Part shown: in pieces, positions 1 to 8,283 of the stretch
Layout: every line of letters starts with the position of its first letter
How positions within the stretch are numbered: the first letter of the stretch is position 1
From: an uncultured Eubacteriaceae bacterium
Lineage (GTDB): Bacteria; Bacillota; Clostridia; Eubacteriales; Eubacteriaceae
Direction: 5' to 3'
DNA: 23,710 nt
NCBI GenBank assembly: GCA_947630385.1
Contig: CANRHG010000009.1
Location: 1-23,710 of the forward strand
Notes under the pieces: model-generated
What the model was told of the DNA's origin: nothing
Database searches by the model: none
Seen by the model: only the letters and a program-made list of their open reading frames with translations
Position numbers and translations under genes: made by a program

Positions 1-778
1 AAAAGAGCGATACGATCGATGAGGTCAGCGTCACCGGTACGGCGATGTAGAGCAGGCGCTTAAAAAGGGTCTTCTTACTTTTTAAGATCTTGTTCTTTTT
101 GGCCAGCTCAAAAACGCGGCGGTAGCTCTCTTTAAATAACGGAAATACCAGTAGAAGAATAAGTAAAGCCGACAGTCCACCAGCGGTCGCCCCAAACACG
201 GATCCGGCGACCCCCACTCCCACGTTGCCCAAGCTGTAGATGCCGATGTAACACAACAGGAGGCCGACGATGACGCGTACGATTTGTTCGATGATCTGTG
301 AGATCGCCGTCGGATTCATCAGTTCAAAGCCCTGATAAAACCCACGGTAAGCGCAACAGATCGAAATGATAAACGGCGCCGGAGCGATGGCGATGATCGA
401 CCAAAACGAGTCCTGCGGCCACCCCGTTAGGTTGATGATAAACTGTGCCCCAAACAACAGCAGAAGGGAAGAGATCCCGCCGATGATCATGAGCGTTTTT
501 AGTGAGACGTCGTACGTATCCAAAACCGCCGGATAGTCTTTTTGCGCGAGATTTTCACTGATCATCTTGGAGATGGCGACGGGGATCCCCACGGTCGAGA
601 CCATCAGTAAGAAATTATAGATGTTGGTGACGTTATAAAAGATGCCGTTTCCATAGCTACCGTACATGTAATACAGCGGTACTTTAAAAAACAGCCCCAG
701 GACTCTGGATAAGATTCCTGCGGCTGTTAAAATAGACGCACCTTTTATGAACGTATGGCTAGATTTTGACTGTCCCAT
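1..778 (-). CDS. SpoVB/MurJ-family polysaccharide flippase, partial (N-terminal 259 residues)
   Basis: This multi-pass membrane protein belongs to the MOP exporter superfamily, whose SpoVB/MurJ/Wzx-like members are thought to flip lipid-linked cell-wall or polysaccharide precursors across the membrane. I translated it by hand from an ATG at 776-778; the frame stays open to base 1, so the C-terminal half lies outside the window. It starts MGQSKSSHTFIKGASILTAA, typical of SpoVB proteins. Residues about 144-169 carry the family hallmark, with RGFYQG followed by NPTAISQIIEQIVR. About seven hydrophobic segments are visible. It starts 6 bases after the foldase stop codon and has no Shine-Dalgarno sequence, so translation is probably coupled to that gene. 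It is the third gene of the mfd operon. The family is clear, but the substrate cannot be read from the sequence, and the name SpoVB does not prove sporulation. Confidence 0.88.
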   Translation of the reverse strand, partial: MGQSKSSHTFIKGASILTAAGILSRVLGLFFKVPLYYMYGSYGNGIFYNVTNIYNFLLMVSTVGIPVAISKMISENLAQKDYPAVLDTYDVSLKTLMIIGGISSLLLLFGAQFIINLTGWPQDSFWSIIAIAPAPFIISICCAYRGFYQGFELMNPTAISQIIEQIVRVIVGLLLCYIGIYSLGNVGVGVAGSVFGATAGGLSALLILLLVFPLFKESYRRVFELAKKNKILKSKKTLFKRLLYIAVPVTLTSSIVSLF

Positions 779-784
779 TTAAAT

Positions 785-2278
785 TTAAGCACGGATATTG
801 TTCATGTCTTCTTTTACGTTGTATTCTTCTTTTAAGGTGTCACAGTATTCTTCAATCGGTGTACTGATTTCATCCGGGATGTCGTAGTGTACCCCTCGGG
901 TAAGGTCGTTTTCGATCTGGTCGTACTTTTCTTCCCCTTCGTCGGTCTTGATTTCGTTTTCGATATCTTCCCTTACGTCTTCGAGCGGCTGGACTTCACC
1001 GTCCTGACGGTCGTAGACGAAGATGACGTGATAACCGTAGTCGGTTTTGACCGGCTTTAGGACCGTGTTCAGGTCCGCGTTAAAAGCGGCTTCCGAGAAA
1101 GGTTCGACCATCGTCCCATAATCGAACTGTCCGAGGTCCGTAGCTTCGTCGATCCCTTCGACGTCTTTGTATTTATCGATGAGTGCCTGGAAGTCTTCCT
1201 TGGTCGTGATGTCCTTGGCTTCGTCATAGATCGAATCGGCGGCCGCCTTGTCTTCCGATAAAATGTGCATGGCCGAGACTTCGGTCGTATCGTATTTTTT
1301 CTGGTTTTCCTGATAGTAGGCTTTGACTTCCGAGTCGGTCACTTCGACGTTGTCTTCACAATTAGTCCTGACCGCTTCCTGGGCGGCGTCGCCCTTGGCC
1401 TGTTCTTTCAGGTACGTATCGTACGTATCCTGCGTCAGGTAGTAATTTTCTAAGAACTGCTTGGTCTGGTCTTCGTCCTGGAAGAAATAACTCGTCGTCG
1501 ATTCCAGGCTCTTGGCTTTGGAATCGATGTCCGACTGTGGAACTTCGATAGAATTATCCTCGCAGTACTTGATGTTGGCGTCCGCTTTTTGGATGTCTTC
1601 AAAGATCTTGAGGTTGGTTTCTTCCATCGCGGCCTGATCCGTCGGCATGGCTTCCTGATTTTCCATATAATAATTTAAGGTCTCTCTTAAAAGCCGGTAT
1701 TCGTAGGTACCGCGCTTGACGTCGGTATCGTTGATCTTTCCGACGGTCGCGTCAAGGACCTTTGACGGATCTTTTTCGAAGTCATCCTGGAATTTTTCGG
1801 TCGTCTTGGACGCGTACTCGGCGTTTTTCTGGTTTTCTTCGACCCAACTCTTGAACGTATCGGTCGTCGAATAATTTTCGTTTAAGATGGCTTCAAACTG
1901 GTCGTCGCCGAGTTCTTCTTTTAGGTTGTTAAAGGTTTCTTCGGCGTCCTTTTTGGCTTCGTTCTCGTCGATCGTTTCGCCGTCTTTTTGCGCTTTAAGC
2001 GCGAAGACCTGCTGTTGAATGATCGAATCGTACAGATTTTCTTTTAATTCTTTAAGCGTATGCCCGGTCGGCCACTGTTGATCGCTGGTTTCGTAGTTCA
2101 TCTGCATCATGGCCAGATAATTATTATAGTAGCTCTTTGTCAGGTCATTTCCGTCGATGGTCGCGATGACCTGGGCGTTGTCCCTTTCCGGATTTACGTT
2201 TATCAAACTACAACCGCTAAAGAAAAACGCAGCGAGCATAACGATTAACAACAAGCACCATTTTGTGTTCTTTTTCAA
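785..2278 (-). CDS. SurA/PrsA-like foldase lipoprotein with parvulin (PpiC) domain and duplicated N-terminal module
   Basis: This is an exported peptidyl-prolyl isomerase that should help secreted proteins fold outside the membrane. It has a lipoprotein signal peptide (residues 1-23: KK, hydrophobic core, lipobox FSGC) with Cys23 as the predicted lipidated residue. A parvulin-type rotamase domain lies at about 332-425 (SAMHIL, DLGQFDYGTM, EPFSEAAF, YGYHVIFV). The N-terminal region looks like two copies of a SurA_N-like chaperone unit, at about 35-168 and 176-313. At 497 residues it is much longer than typical PrsA (about 290). The start is TTG, not ATG: the sequence overlaps the mfd stop as TTGA and is preceded by a strong AGGGGAGG. 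The next in-frame Met (residue 14) would destroy the signal peptide. Three further Cys (239, 307, 479) are present, so an extracellular disulfide is possible but unproven. Confidence 0.9.
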   Translation of the reverse strand: MKKNTKWCLLLIVMLAAFFFSGCSLINVNPERDNAQVIATIDGNDLTKSYYNNYLAMMQMNYETSDQQWPTGHTLKELKENLYDSIIQQQVFALKAQKDGETIDENEAKKDAEETFNNLKEELGDDQFEAILNENYSTTDTFKSWVEENQKNAEYASKTTEKFQDDFEKDPSKVLDATVGKINDTDVKRGTYEYRLLRETLNYYMENQEAMPTDQAAMEETNLKIFEDIQKADANIKYCEDNSIEVPQSDIDSKAKSLESTTSYFFQDEDQTKQFLENYYLTQDTYDTYLKEQAKGDAAQEAVRTNCEDNVEVTDSEVKAYYQENQKKYDTTEVSAMHILSEDKAAADSIYDEAKDITTKEDFQALIDKYKDVEGIDEATDLGQFDYGTMVEPFSEAAFNADLNTVLKPVKTDYGYHVIFVYDRQDGEVQPLEDVREDIENEIKTDEGEEKYDQIENDLTRGVHYDIPDEISTPIEEYCDTLKEEYNVKEDMNNIRA

Positions 2279-5200
2279 CTGTCCTCCCCTTTTTCTTTTT
2301 GGATTTTGTGTATCCGTTCCAATAAATTATAAATGGTCACAAGCATCCTGTAACCTTTTGATTTTACCTTATAAGTCCAATTTGGTACACCGCTGTCGTT
2401 ATTTATTTTTAAATTTGTCTTTAAATCTTCTTCACCTAGAACGGCCTGGGTTGCCTCATAAGCCTTTTCGACCGACTCAAAGACGAATTTGACCGCGTCG
2501 TTCTCCTGGGTCGTTGAGATGATCCCTAGGTCGAGTCCGAGGTTTTTGATCATTGCCGTCAACATTAAATTATACACGGATTGCGGGATACTTCCAAAAC
2601 GGTCGATGAGTTCGTCTTCTAGCGCGTCGTATTCGTCGCGGGTCTTGAGTGAGATCAGCTTGCGGTAGACCTCATATTTTACGTCTTCGCCTTCGATATA
2701 GCCGCCCGGGATGTAGGCGCTGGTCGTTAGTTTGATCTTAGCCTCTTTGGGGGGCTCGATTTTTTTACCGGAGAGCTTCTCGTCGACGGCGAGTTTTAAA
2801 ATCCGCGTATACAGTTCGTAGCCGATCTTAGCCATATGCCCGGACTGTTCGCTACCGAGCAGGTTTCCTGCCCCGCGGATCTCCAGGTCCCGCATAGCGA
2901 TCTTAAAGCCCGAACCGAAAGCCGTAAAGTCTCTTATGGCTTTTAAGCGTTTGGCCGCGTCCTCGTTTAAACTCTGGCGCTTGTGCGTGATATAAGTATA
3001 AGCCTGCCTGGGGCTTCGGCCGACGCGCCCTCTCAGCTGGTAGAGTTGGGAGAGCCCAAAGTGGTTGCCGTCTTCGACGATCATCGTGTTCGCGTTTTGT
3101 ACGTCGAGCCCGTTTTCTATGATCGTCGTCGAGACAAGAATATCGTATTCCTTGTTTAAAAAGCGCTCCATAATATCTTCGAGCTGTTTTCCACTCATCT
3201 GACCGTGGGCCTGGACGATGCGGGCTTCCGGTACGAGCTCTTTTAGCCGGGCCGTGACCTCGTCGATGTCGTGGACGCGGTTGTGAACGTAATAAATCTG
3301 CCCCTTCCGTTCGAGCTCTCTGTTGATCGCGTCCCGGATCACGGGGGCGGAGTAGTTCATGACGTAGGTCTTGATCGGGCGGCGTCCGACCGGGGGCTCT
3401 TCGAGTACGCTCATATCCCGAACGCCCGACAGCGACATGTGCAGGGTCCTGGGGATTGGCGTGGCGCTTAAGGTCAGCACGTCGACGTTTTCCTTTAACT
3501 GTTTTAGCTTTTCTTTTGAGCGTACCCCAAAGCGCTGTTCCTCGTCTACGATCAAAAGCCCGAGGTCGTCGAATTTTACGTCTTTTGACAAAAGCCGGTG
3601 GGTACCGATGATGATGTCGGTCTTACCGGTTTTTAAGTTCTCTAGGATTTCTTTTTGTTCTTTTTTTGTCTTAAAACGGTTTAAAACCTCGATATTGATC
3701 GGAAAGTTTTTAAAGCGCTTAAGGGCCTTTGAGTAGTGTTGTTGGGCGAGCACCGTCGTCGGGACCAGGATCGCGACCTGCTTGTTATCCATGACCGCCT
3801 TAAAAGCCGCTCGAAACGCGACCTCGGTCTTTCCGTAGCCGACGTCCCCACACAACAGCCGGTCCATGGCGACCGGTTTTTCCATATCTTCCTTGATTTC
3901 TTTAATGCTTTGAAGCTGGTCGTCGGTCTCTTCGAATTCAAAGGCTTCTTCAAAATCCTTTTGCCAGACGGTATCGGGCGAGAAGGCATAGCCGGGGTTA
4001 TTCTCACGCTTGGCGTACAGGGCGATCAGTTCGTCGGCCATGTCGTCGGCGGATTTTTTGGCTCTGCTCTTGGCCTTGGACCAGGCGGGAGAGCCGAGGG
4101 TGTTGAGCTTGGGCTTGGCTTCCCCGGTACCGATGTAGACCTGGATCATATCCATCTGGTCGACCGGGATGTAGAGCGAGTCGTCTCCGGCGTATTTGAT
4201 GTGCATCATATCCTTGGTAACGCCGTCGATTTCCATCTGCTTGATCCCCATGTACTCCCCGATCCCGTTTTCGTCGTGCACGACGTAGTCGCCGACCTTT
4301 AGGTCGGTAAAGCGGTCGAGGCTTTTGGTATTTTTGCTCTTGTAACGTTTTCGTTTCTTTTTTGGATGGAAGACGTCGTTTTCGCTGAGAAAGACGATGT
4401 CGTCCTGGGCCAGCTCAAAGCCCTCGATGAGATTTCCGAGCGAGAGCCGGATCCCCGGTTCGTCCCCTTCCTCTTTTATATAGGGGCCAAGGCCGAGCCC
4501 CCGGACGTAGTTTTGAAGTTTTTCAAGGCCCGCTTCGTCGTTTGCGAAAAAGTGGATGTAGTAATTGCGGTCGATCCGGTTTTGCAAGAATTTCTTTAAG
4601 ATATCGATCTGGTCGGCAAAACTTTCGATCGTACGCGAATCCATGTTGATGGTCAGGCTGCGCTTGTTCGTGGCCTCAAAAAGGAAGAGGTTGACCAGTG
4701 GGTGTTGTTTGATCCGGTTTTCGATCTGGCGCAGGCTAAAGTAGCGGCTTCGCTCTTCTTTAAAAGCCTGGCCGGAGTCGTACATCTCTTTGTAGTCCTC
4801 ATCGGCCCGGCGCAGATAATCCTTCGCGCATTCTTTGGCGCGTTCGGGCTCGACGAACAAAACGACCGAATTTTCCCGGCCGTCGTAGTTTAAGTAATCA
4901 AACAGGCTCGCTTTTTCGTTGGAGAAGGCAAACAGGATCCCGTTGGGGAGGTTCGCGTTTTCTTCGAGTAGGGCCAGTCTTTCTTCGTACTTGCTCTGTT
5001 TTCCGTAAATATTTTGGACTTTCTTTAGATTTTTCTCGCGGTCCTTTTCTTCCTGCCAGTTTTCACTCAGCGGTGAGATCCTGATCTCGTCGATTTCCTC
5101 TTCCGAACGCTGGGTTTCCGGGTCGTAGTAATAGATCGTTTCGATCTCGTCGTCAAAGAAGTCAAAACGGACCGGCCGGTCCTCGGTCGATAAGAAGACG

Positions 5201-5742
5201 TCGACAACCTCCCCACGCACGGAAAACTGCCCCGTCGCTTCGGTCTGGTAGACCCGCTCGTAGCCGTAAGTGGACAGTAGATCGATCAGTTTCGAGTAAC
5301 CGAATTCCTCGCCCTTTTTTATCTCTTTAATGTAAGAAGCGAACTTCTTAGGACTCGGAAGTCTTTTTAGTAGGGCTTCGAGTGAGCTCACGATGAGGGA
5401 GGGGCCAGGCTTTAAAAGCTCGGTCAAGACCTTTTGGCGGTCCTTGATATCGGTGAGCGAAAAAGCGTCCGAAAAATAATCGTGCAGGTGTTCGGGCGGA
5501 AAATAGTAAACGTTTTCAATATATCCGGCAAGCAAATCGGCCTTTTCCTTGGCTTCAGCGTCGGTGGCCATGATCATGAGCAGGTCCGCGTCGTTTTGTC
5601 GGGTCTGCTCGTAAAGGGTCAGGGCGATAAAGCCCTGAAGGCCCCCCTTGACGTTGGTGAGGTTGACCGTCTTTTCTTTTTTAACGGTTTCGTATAAGTC
5701 CGAAATGCTTTTAAAATTCTCTAGTTCGTTTAATGAATTCAT
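2275..5742 (-). CDS. mfd: Transcription-repair coupling factor Mfd
   Basis: Mfd is an ATP-driven DNA translocase that removes RNA polymerase stalled at lesions and recruits UvrA. Domains in order: a UvrB-like N-terminal region, an RNA polymerase-interacting domain at about 484-550 (VGDYVVHDENGIGEY), then superfamily 2 helicase lobes. The lobes show Walker A GDVGYGKTE near residue 632, the DEEQ box (VDEEQRFG) near 735, and SATPIPRTL, followed by the C-terminal TRCF domain. Its length of about 1155 residues is normal (B. subtilis about 1177). I use the ATG at 5740-5742; a TTG one codon upstream (5743-5745) is possible. Neither has a Shine-Dalgarno. It leads the operon mfd, foldase, flippase, and diverges from the membrane-protein gene at 5790 across only 47 bases. 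Family assignment is secure. Confidence 0.97.
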   Translation of the reverse strand: MNSLNELENFKSISDLYETVKKEKTVNLTNVKGGLQGFIALTLYEQTRQNDADLLMIMATDAEAKEKADLLAGYIENVYYFPPEHLHDYFSDAFSLTDIKDRQKVLTELLKPGPSLIVSSLEALLKRLPSPKKFASYIKEIKKGEEFGYSKLIDLLSTYGYERVYQTEATGQFSVRGEVVDVFLSTEDRPVRFDFFDDEIETIYYYDPETQRSEEEIDEIRISPLSENWQEEKDREKNLKKVQNIYGKQSKYEERLALLEENANLPNGILFAFSNEKASLFDYLNYDGRENSVVLFVEPERAKECAKDYLRRADEDYKEMYDSGQAFKEERSRYFSLRQIENRIKQHPLVNLFLFEATNKRSLTINMDSRTIESFADQIDILKKFLQNRIDRNYYIHFFANDEAGLEKLQNYVRGLGLGPYIKEEGDEPGIRLSLGNLIEGFELAQDDIVFLSENDVFHPKKKRKRYKSKNTKSLDRFTDLKVGDYVVHDENGIGEYMGIKQMEIDGVTKDMMHIKYAGDDSLYIPVDQMDMIQVYIGTGEAKPKLNTLGSPAWSKAKSRAKKSADDMADELIALYAKRENNPGYAFSPDTVWQKDFEEAFEFEETDDQLQSIKEIKEDMEKPVAMDRLLCGDVGYGKTEVAFRAAFKAVMDNKQVAILVPTTVLAQQHYSKALKRFKNFPINIEVLNRFKTKKEQKEILENLKTGKTDIIIGTHRLLSKDVKFDDLGLLIVDEEQRFGVRSKEKLKQLKENVDVLTLSATPIPRTLHMSLSGVRDMSVLEEPPVGRRPIKTYVMNYSAPVIRDAINRELERKGQIYYVHNRVHDIDEVTARLKELVPEARIVQAHGQMSGKQLEDIMERFLNKEYDILVSTTIIENGLDVQNANTMIVEDGNHFGLSQLYQLRGRVGRSPRQAYTYITHKRQSLNEDAAKRLKAIRDFTAFGSGFKIAMRDLEIRGAGNLLGSEQSGHMAKIGYELYTRILKLAVDEKLSGKKIEPPKEAKIKLTTSAYIPGGYIEGEDVKYEVYRKLISLKTRDEYDALEDELIDRFGSIPQSVYNLMLTAMIKNLGLDLGIISTTQENDAVKFVFESVEKAYEATQAVLGEEDLKTNLKINNDSGVPNWTYKVKSKGYRMLVTIYNLLERIHKIQKEKGEDS
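2283..2290 (-). promoter_or_regulatory. Ribosome binding site fixing the TTG start of the foldase gene
   Basis: On the minus strand AGGGGAGG lies 4 bases before TTG (7 bases counting from its AGGGG part). It sits inside the last codons of mfd. It supports the TTG start and implies translational coupling through the TTGA stop/start overlap at 2275-2278. Confidence 0.75.
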
Positions 5743-5789
5743 CAAGTATAAATTATTCTGTTTTTGAGGTTTTGTAATAAGATTAAATA
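5743..5789. promoter_or_regulatory. Short divergent intergenic region between mfd and the GT-C-like gene
   Basis: These 47 AT-rich bases must hold the 5' ends of two divergent transcripts unless promoters lie inside the coding regions. A TATACT sits 3 bases before the mfd ATG and a TAAGAT lies 6 bases before the plus-strand ATG. I could not pair either with a convincing -35 element, so no promoter is called. Neither gene has a Shine-Dalgarno at a normal distance; GAGGT at 5766-5770 is about 19 bases from the plus-strand start. Confidence 0.4.
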
Positions 5790-7709
5790 ATGGATGTCAC
5801 ACAAATCCTTTACGTTTTATTTTTATTATCCTGCGCAGTCATCGTGCCATACATCCTTGGCGCGGCCATAACCCTTTCGCTAAAGATTCGTTTTAGCCGG
5901 GCCTGCGCCTACATCACGGGGATCGTCTTCGTCTACGCTTTAAACGAAGTGCTCTGTCTCCCGTTTATGCTGACCGAAGGTGACTATGAAAAAGCACTAC
6001 TGCTGTTTGTGATGCTTATTACGGTCTGCTTTTTTATAGCCCTTTTATATTTAAGCGAAAACGGATACCTACAAAAACTTTTAAAGATTCCAAAGAGTTT
6101 TGATCTTCTAACGGTGTCCATTTTCGTTTTAATTCTTCTTCAAATGGCCGTAGAGGCCTTTTATACCCGCATCGACGGCGACGACGCGTTTTATATCGCG
6201 ATCACGACCACGATCCAACAGACGGGAAAGATCTTTTCGAACAACCCGTCGATCGGGCTAGACGCATTCGTCTTTCCACCCAATTATAAGTTTACGGCTT
6301 TTGAGATCCTAACGACCTTCCTTAGCACGCTCTTTCACATCGACGGGGTCGTCCTTTGCCATTCGGTCTTTCCGGTGATCGTGATCGGAGCCAGTTACGT
6401 CGCTTATTTAATGTTAGCCCAGAGCCTGTTTGAGGAGACAAAAAAGCAAAAGCTCTTCGTCCTGATCTTAGCCCTACTGACCTTATTTGACGGCTACTCA
6501 AATTATCTCTCAAGTAGTTTTATTTTACTTAAAGCTTGGATGGGAAAAACGCTTACAATCAATATTTGTTGCGTCGCGCTCTTATCCTATTTTATGGAAA
6601 TTTACAAAAAAAGCCTAAACGGGACCCTGAGCGGGGCTTATTTCCTGTTGATCGCGATATGCCTGATCAGCGGGCCCGGAACGAGCGCCGTAGGGCTTTA
6701 CCTGCTTCCGGTTTATTATTTTATCCTATTTGTCGGTTATTTCTTTTATATAAAAAGAAGCCAAAAATTAAAGTACGTTATTTTTTCGGTTCTGGCGGCC
6801 GTCCCGTCGGCGCTGTTTCTGCTCGGTTACTTTTTTATGTTACGCACCGACCGAGGCCTCAGCCAGCTTTTGTCTTTTGAACAGACCAAGACCTGGCTTG
6901 AGATCGCTACCGAGTACTTTGGAGACAACTGGTTTTTATTCCTTGTCTACGTCTTCTTTGGGTTTTATTTTATTCTTACCGGAAACGTGCGCGAGCGCGT
7001 AAGTTTTGGGTTTGCTCCACTGCTGCTGCTCATAAGCTTTTTAAATCCCTTTTTGTACCCGTTTGTCGGACACTACCTGACGAGTTTTCCGGTCTACTGG
7101 CGTTTTTTTTGGCTGCTGCCGGTCTTTTTTACGATAAGCGCCGGCCTTGTAAGACTCCTAGAGGGAAAGCGTTCCTTAAAAGCCATAAGCCTTGTTCTTT
7201 TGGTTTTCTTTCTTGTGCCGAGCGCCTTTGCCCTGACGGACGTAAAATACTACGGGGCTGAAAACTCGGCCAAGATCCCCGACGCGACCGTGAGCGCGGT
7301 AAAGACCATCAAAGAAAACGTCACAACGGACGATCCCCAAAAGCTTTACCTGCTCGCCCTGCCCGCCTATAACATTTACGTCAGGCAGTACACGGGCGAG
7401 ATCGCCATGGTCCTACCCCGGGCAAACTACGTCGAGGAAGCCTTTCGCCTGGCCGGAAGGGAGTATGAATCCCACCTGATCGGCAACCTCTTTACCTACG
7501 ACGAGAAAAAGAACATCTCAGGTTTTGTCGACCGGTTCGATCCGGCCGTCTTAAAACAGCTTGGGATCACGCTTATCATCGCTCCTAGTCCAAGGCCTGA
7601 GCTTTCGGGAGACTTCGTGGAACTTCATATGGAAAACAAGGATTATCTGTATATTGAAAAATCGATCTTTAAGACGGACAAAAAGAAAAGCCGGATCACT
7701 CCGGCTTGA
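5790..7709 (+). CDS. Polytopic membrane protein resembling GT-C glycosyltransferases (DUF6077-like), function unknown
   Basis: I do not recognise a characterised gene. The 639-residue product has about 12-14 hydrophobic segments between residues 5 and 483 (for example 5-30, 67-88, 104-124, 190-210, 284-320, 328-350, 382-398, 435-455, 466-483). A soluble tail of about 155 residues follows, which I infer to be extracytoplasmic. Residues 129-135 read DGDDAFY at the start of a loop after an early helix, and acidic residues at this place are typical of GT-C enzymes that use lipid-linked sugars. YWRFFWLLP near 436-444 resembles a motif I associate with DUF6077 proteins, from memory and not confirmed. 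It is one of only two plus-strand genes here. It diverges from mfd and overlaps pth convergently by 14 bases. Its last codons form half of a terminator hairpin. A transporter or polymerase remains possible. Confidence 0.7.
   Translation: MDVTQILYVLFLLSCAVIVPYILGAAITLSLKIRFSRACAYITGIVFVYALNEVLCLPFMLTEGDYEKALLLFVMLITVCFFIALLYLSENGYLQKLLKIPKSFDLLTVSIFVLILLQMAVEAFYTRIDGDDAFYIAITTTIQQTGKIFSNNPSIGLDAFVFPPNYKFTAFEILTTFLSTLFHIDGVVLCHSVFPVIVIGASYVAYLMLAQSLFEETKKQKLFVLILALLTLFDGYSNYLSSSFILLKAWMGKTLTINICCVALLSYFMEIYKKSLNGTLSGAYFLLIAICLISGPGTSAVGLYLLPVYYFILFVGYFFYIKRSQKLKYVIFSVLAAVPSALFLLGYFFMLRTDRGLSQLLSFEQTKTWLEIATEYFGDNWFLFLVYVFFGFYFILTGNVRERVSFGFAPLLLLISFLNPFLYPFVGHYLTSFPVYWRFFWLLPVFFTISAGLVRLLEGKRSLKAISLVLLVFFLVPSAFALTDVKYYGAENSAKIPDATVSAVKTIKENVTTDDPQKLYLLALPAYNIYVRQYTGEIAMVLPRANYVEEAFRLAGREYESHLIGNLFTYDEKKNISGFVDRFDPAVLKQLGITLIIAPSPRPELSGDFVELHMENKDYLYIEKSIFKTDKKKSRITPA
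7688..7707. terminator. Shared terminator hairpin inside the ends of pth and the GT-C-like gene
   Basis: The stem is AAGCCGG / CCGGCTT (7 bp, perfect) with a 6-base loop ATCACT. On the minus strand it is followed by TTCTTTTTG, a good U-tail for the glmU-prs-pth transcript. On the plus strand the tail (GATGTTTTCC) is weak. The pth TGA lies in the loop, and the plus-strand TGA begins at the last stem base, so the hairpin encodes KPE in Pth and SRITPA in the membrane protein. Confidence 0.8.
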
Positions 7710-8283
7710 TGTTTTCCATTGAATTTATCTTTGTCATGGCTCGCTCGAGCCCTTCGGTTACGATTAAAATCGCCGCTTCGGCCGCCCGCTCGGCCGCTTT
7801 TTCTATGATGGGGACCTGCTCGGGTGGAAACGGGGACAGAACGTACCTCACCAGGTCCATATCAGGGACCCTCGGTCCCGTTCCTATACGGATCCTTGGA
7901 AAATCGTCGCTGTCGAGGCAGTAAATGATCGATTTCATCCCGTTTTGGCCGCCCGCGCCGCCTCTGGGCTTGACCCGGACTTCGCCTACGGGCAGGTCTA
8001 CGTCGTCGTAAATGATGATGATGTTCTCGGTCGGGATCTTATAAAAACGCGCGACCTGTTCGATGCACTCGCCGCTTAGGTTCATAAAGGTCATCGGCTC
8101 ACAGACTAAGATCTTTTTGTCGTCTAAGATCAGTGGGGCGAGCCTTCCGTCAAATTCCTGTCTTTCTTTGTCCTTAAGTTTATATTTTACCGAGATATCA
8201 TAGATAGCCTGAAACCCGACGTTGTGGCGGGTATTTTCATACTTCGTTCCTGGATTTCCCAGTCCTGCGATCAGATAAATCAT
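7696..8283 (-). CDS. pth: Peptidyl-tRNA hydrolase
   Basis: Pth cleaves the ester bond of peptidyl-tRNAs released from ribosomes so that the tRNA can be reused. The product of 195 residues is the normal length. It starts MIYLIAGLGNPGTKYENTRH, containing the conserved Asn and the catalytic His near residue 20. PMTFMNLSGE and YDDVDLPVGEVRVKPRGG follow, including the catalytic-site Asp. The usual GGHNG motif reads GGQNG here, a His to Gln change at a residue implicated in substrate binding in E. coli Pth. It overlaps the prs stop by 4 bases (ATGA) and has no Shine-Dalgarno, so it is probably translated by coupling. It is the last gene of the glmU-prs-pth operon and ends inside the shared terminator hairpin. 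Confidence 0.95.
   Translation of the reverse strand: MIYLIAGLGNPGTKYENTRHNVGFQAIYDISVKYKLKDKERQEFDGRLAPLILDDKKILVCEPMTFMNLSGECIEQVARFYKIPTENIIIIYDDVDLPVGEVRVKPRGGAGGQNGMKSIIYCLDSDDFPRIRIGTGPRVPDMDLVRYVLSPFPPEQVPIIEKAAERAAEAAILIVTEGLERAMTKINSMENIKPE

Noticed and set aside
3736..4302. 188-codon open frame on the plus strand opposite mfd
   Set aside because: It lies wholly antisense to the conserved helicase region of mfd, has no start signal and no recognisable domain. Long antisense frames follow from the codon bias of the gene.
6536..6880. 114-codon plus-strand frame in another frame of the GT-C-like gene
   Set aside because: It sits inside a convincing membrane-protein gene. Its Arg/Pro-rich translation is typical of an out-of-frame reading.
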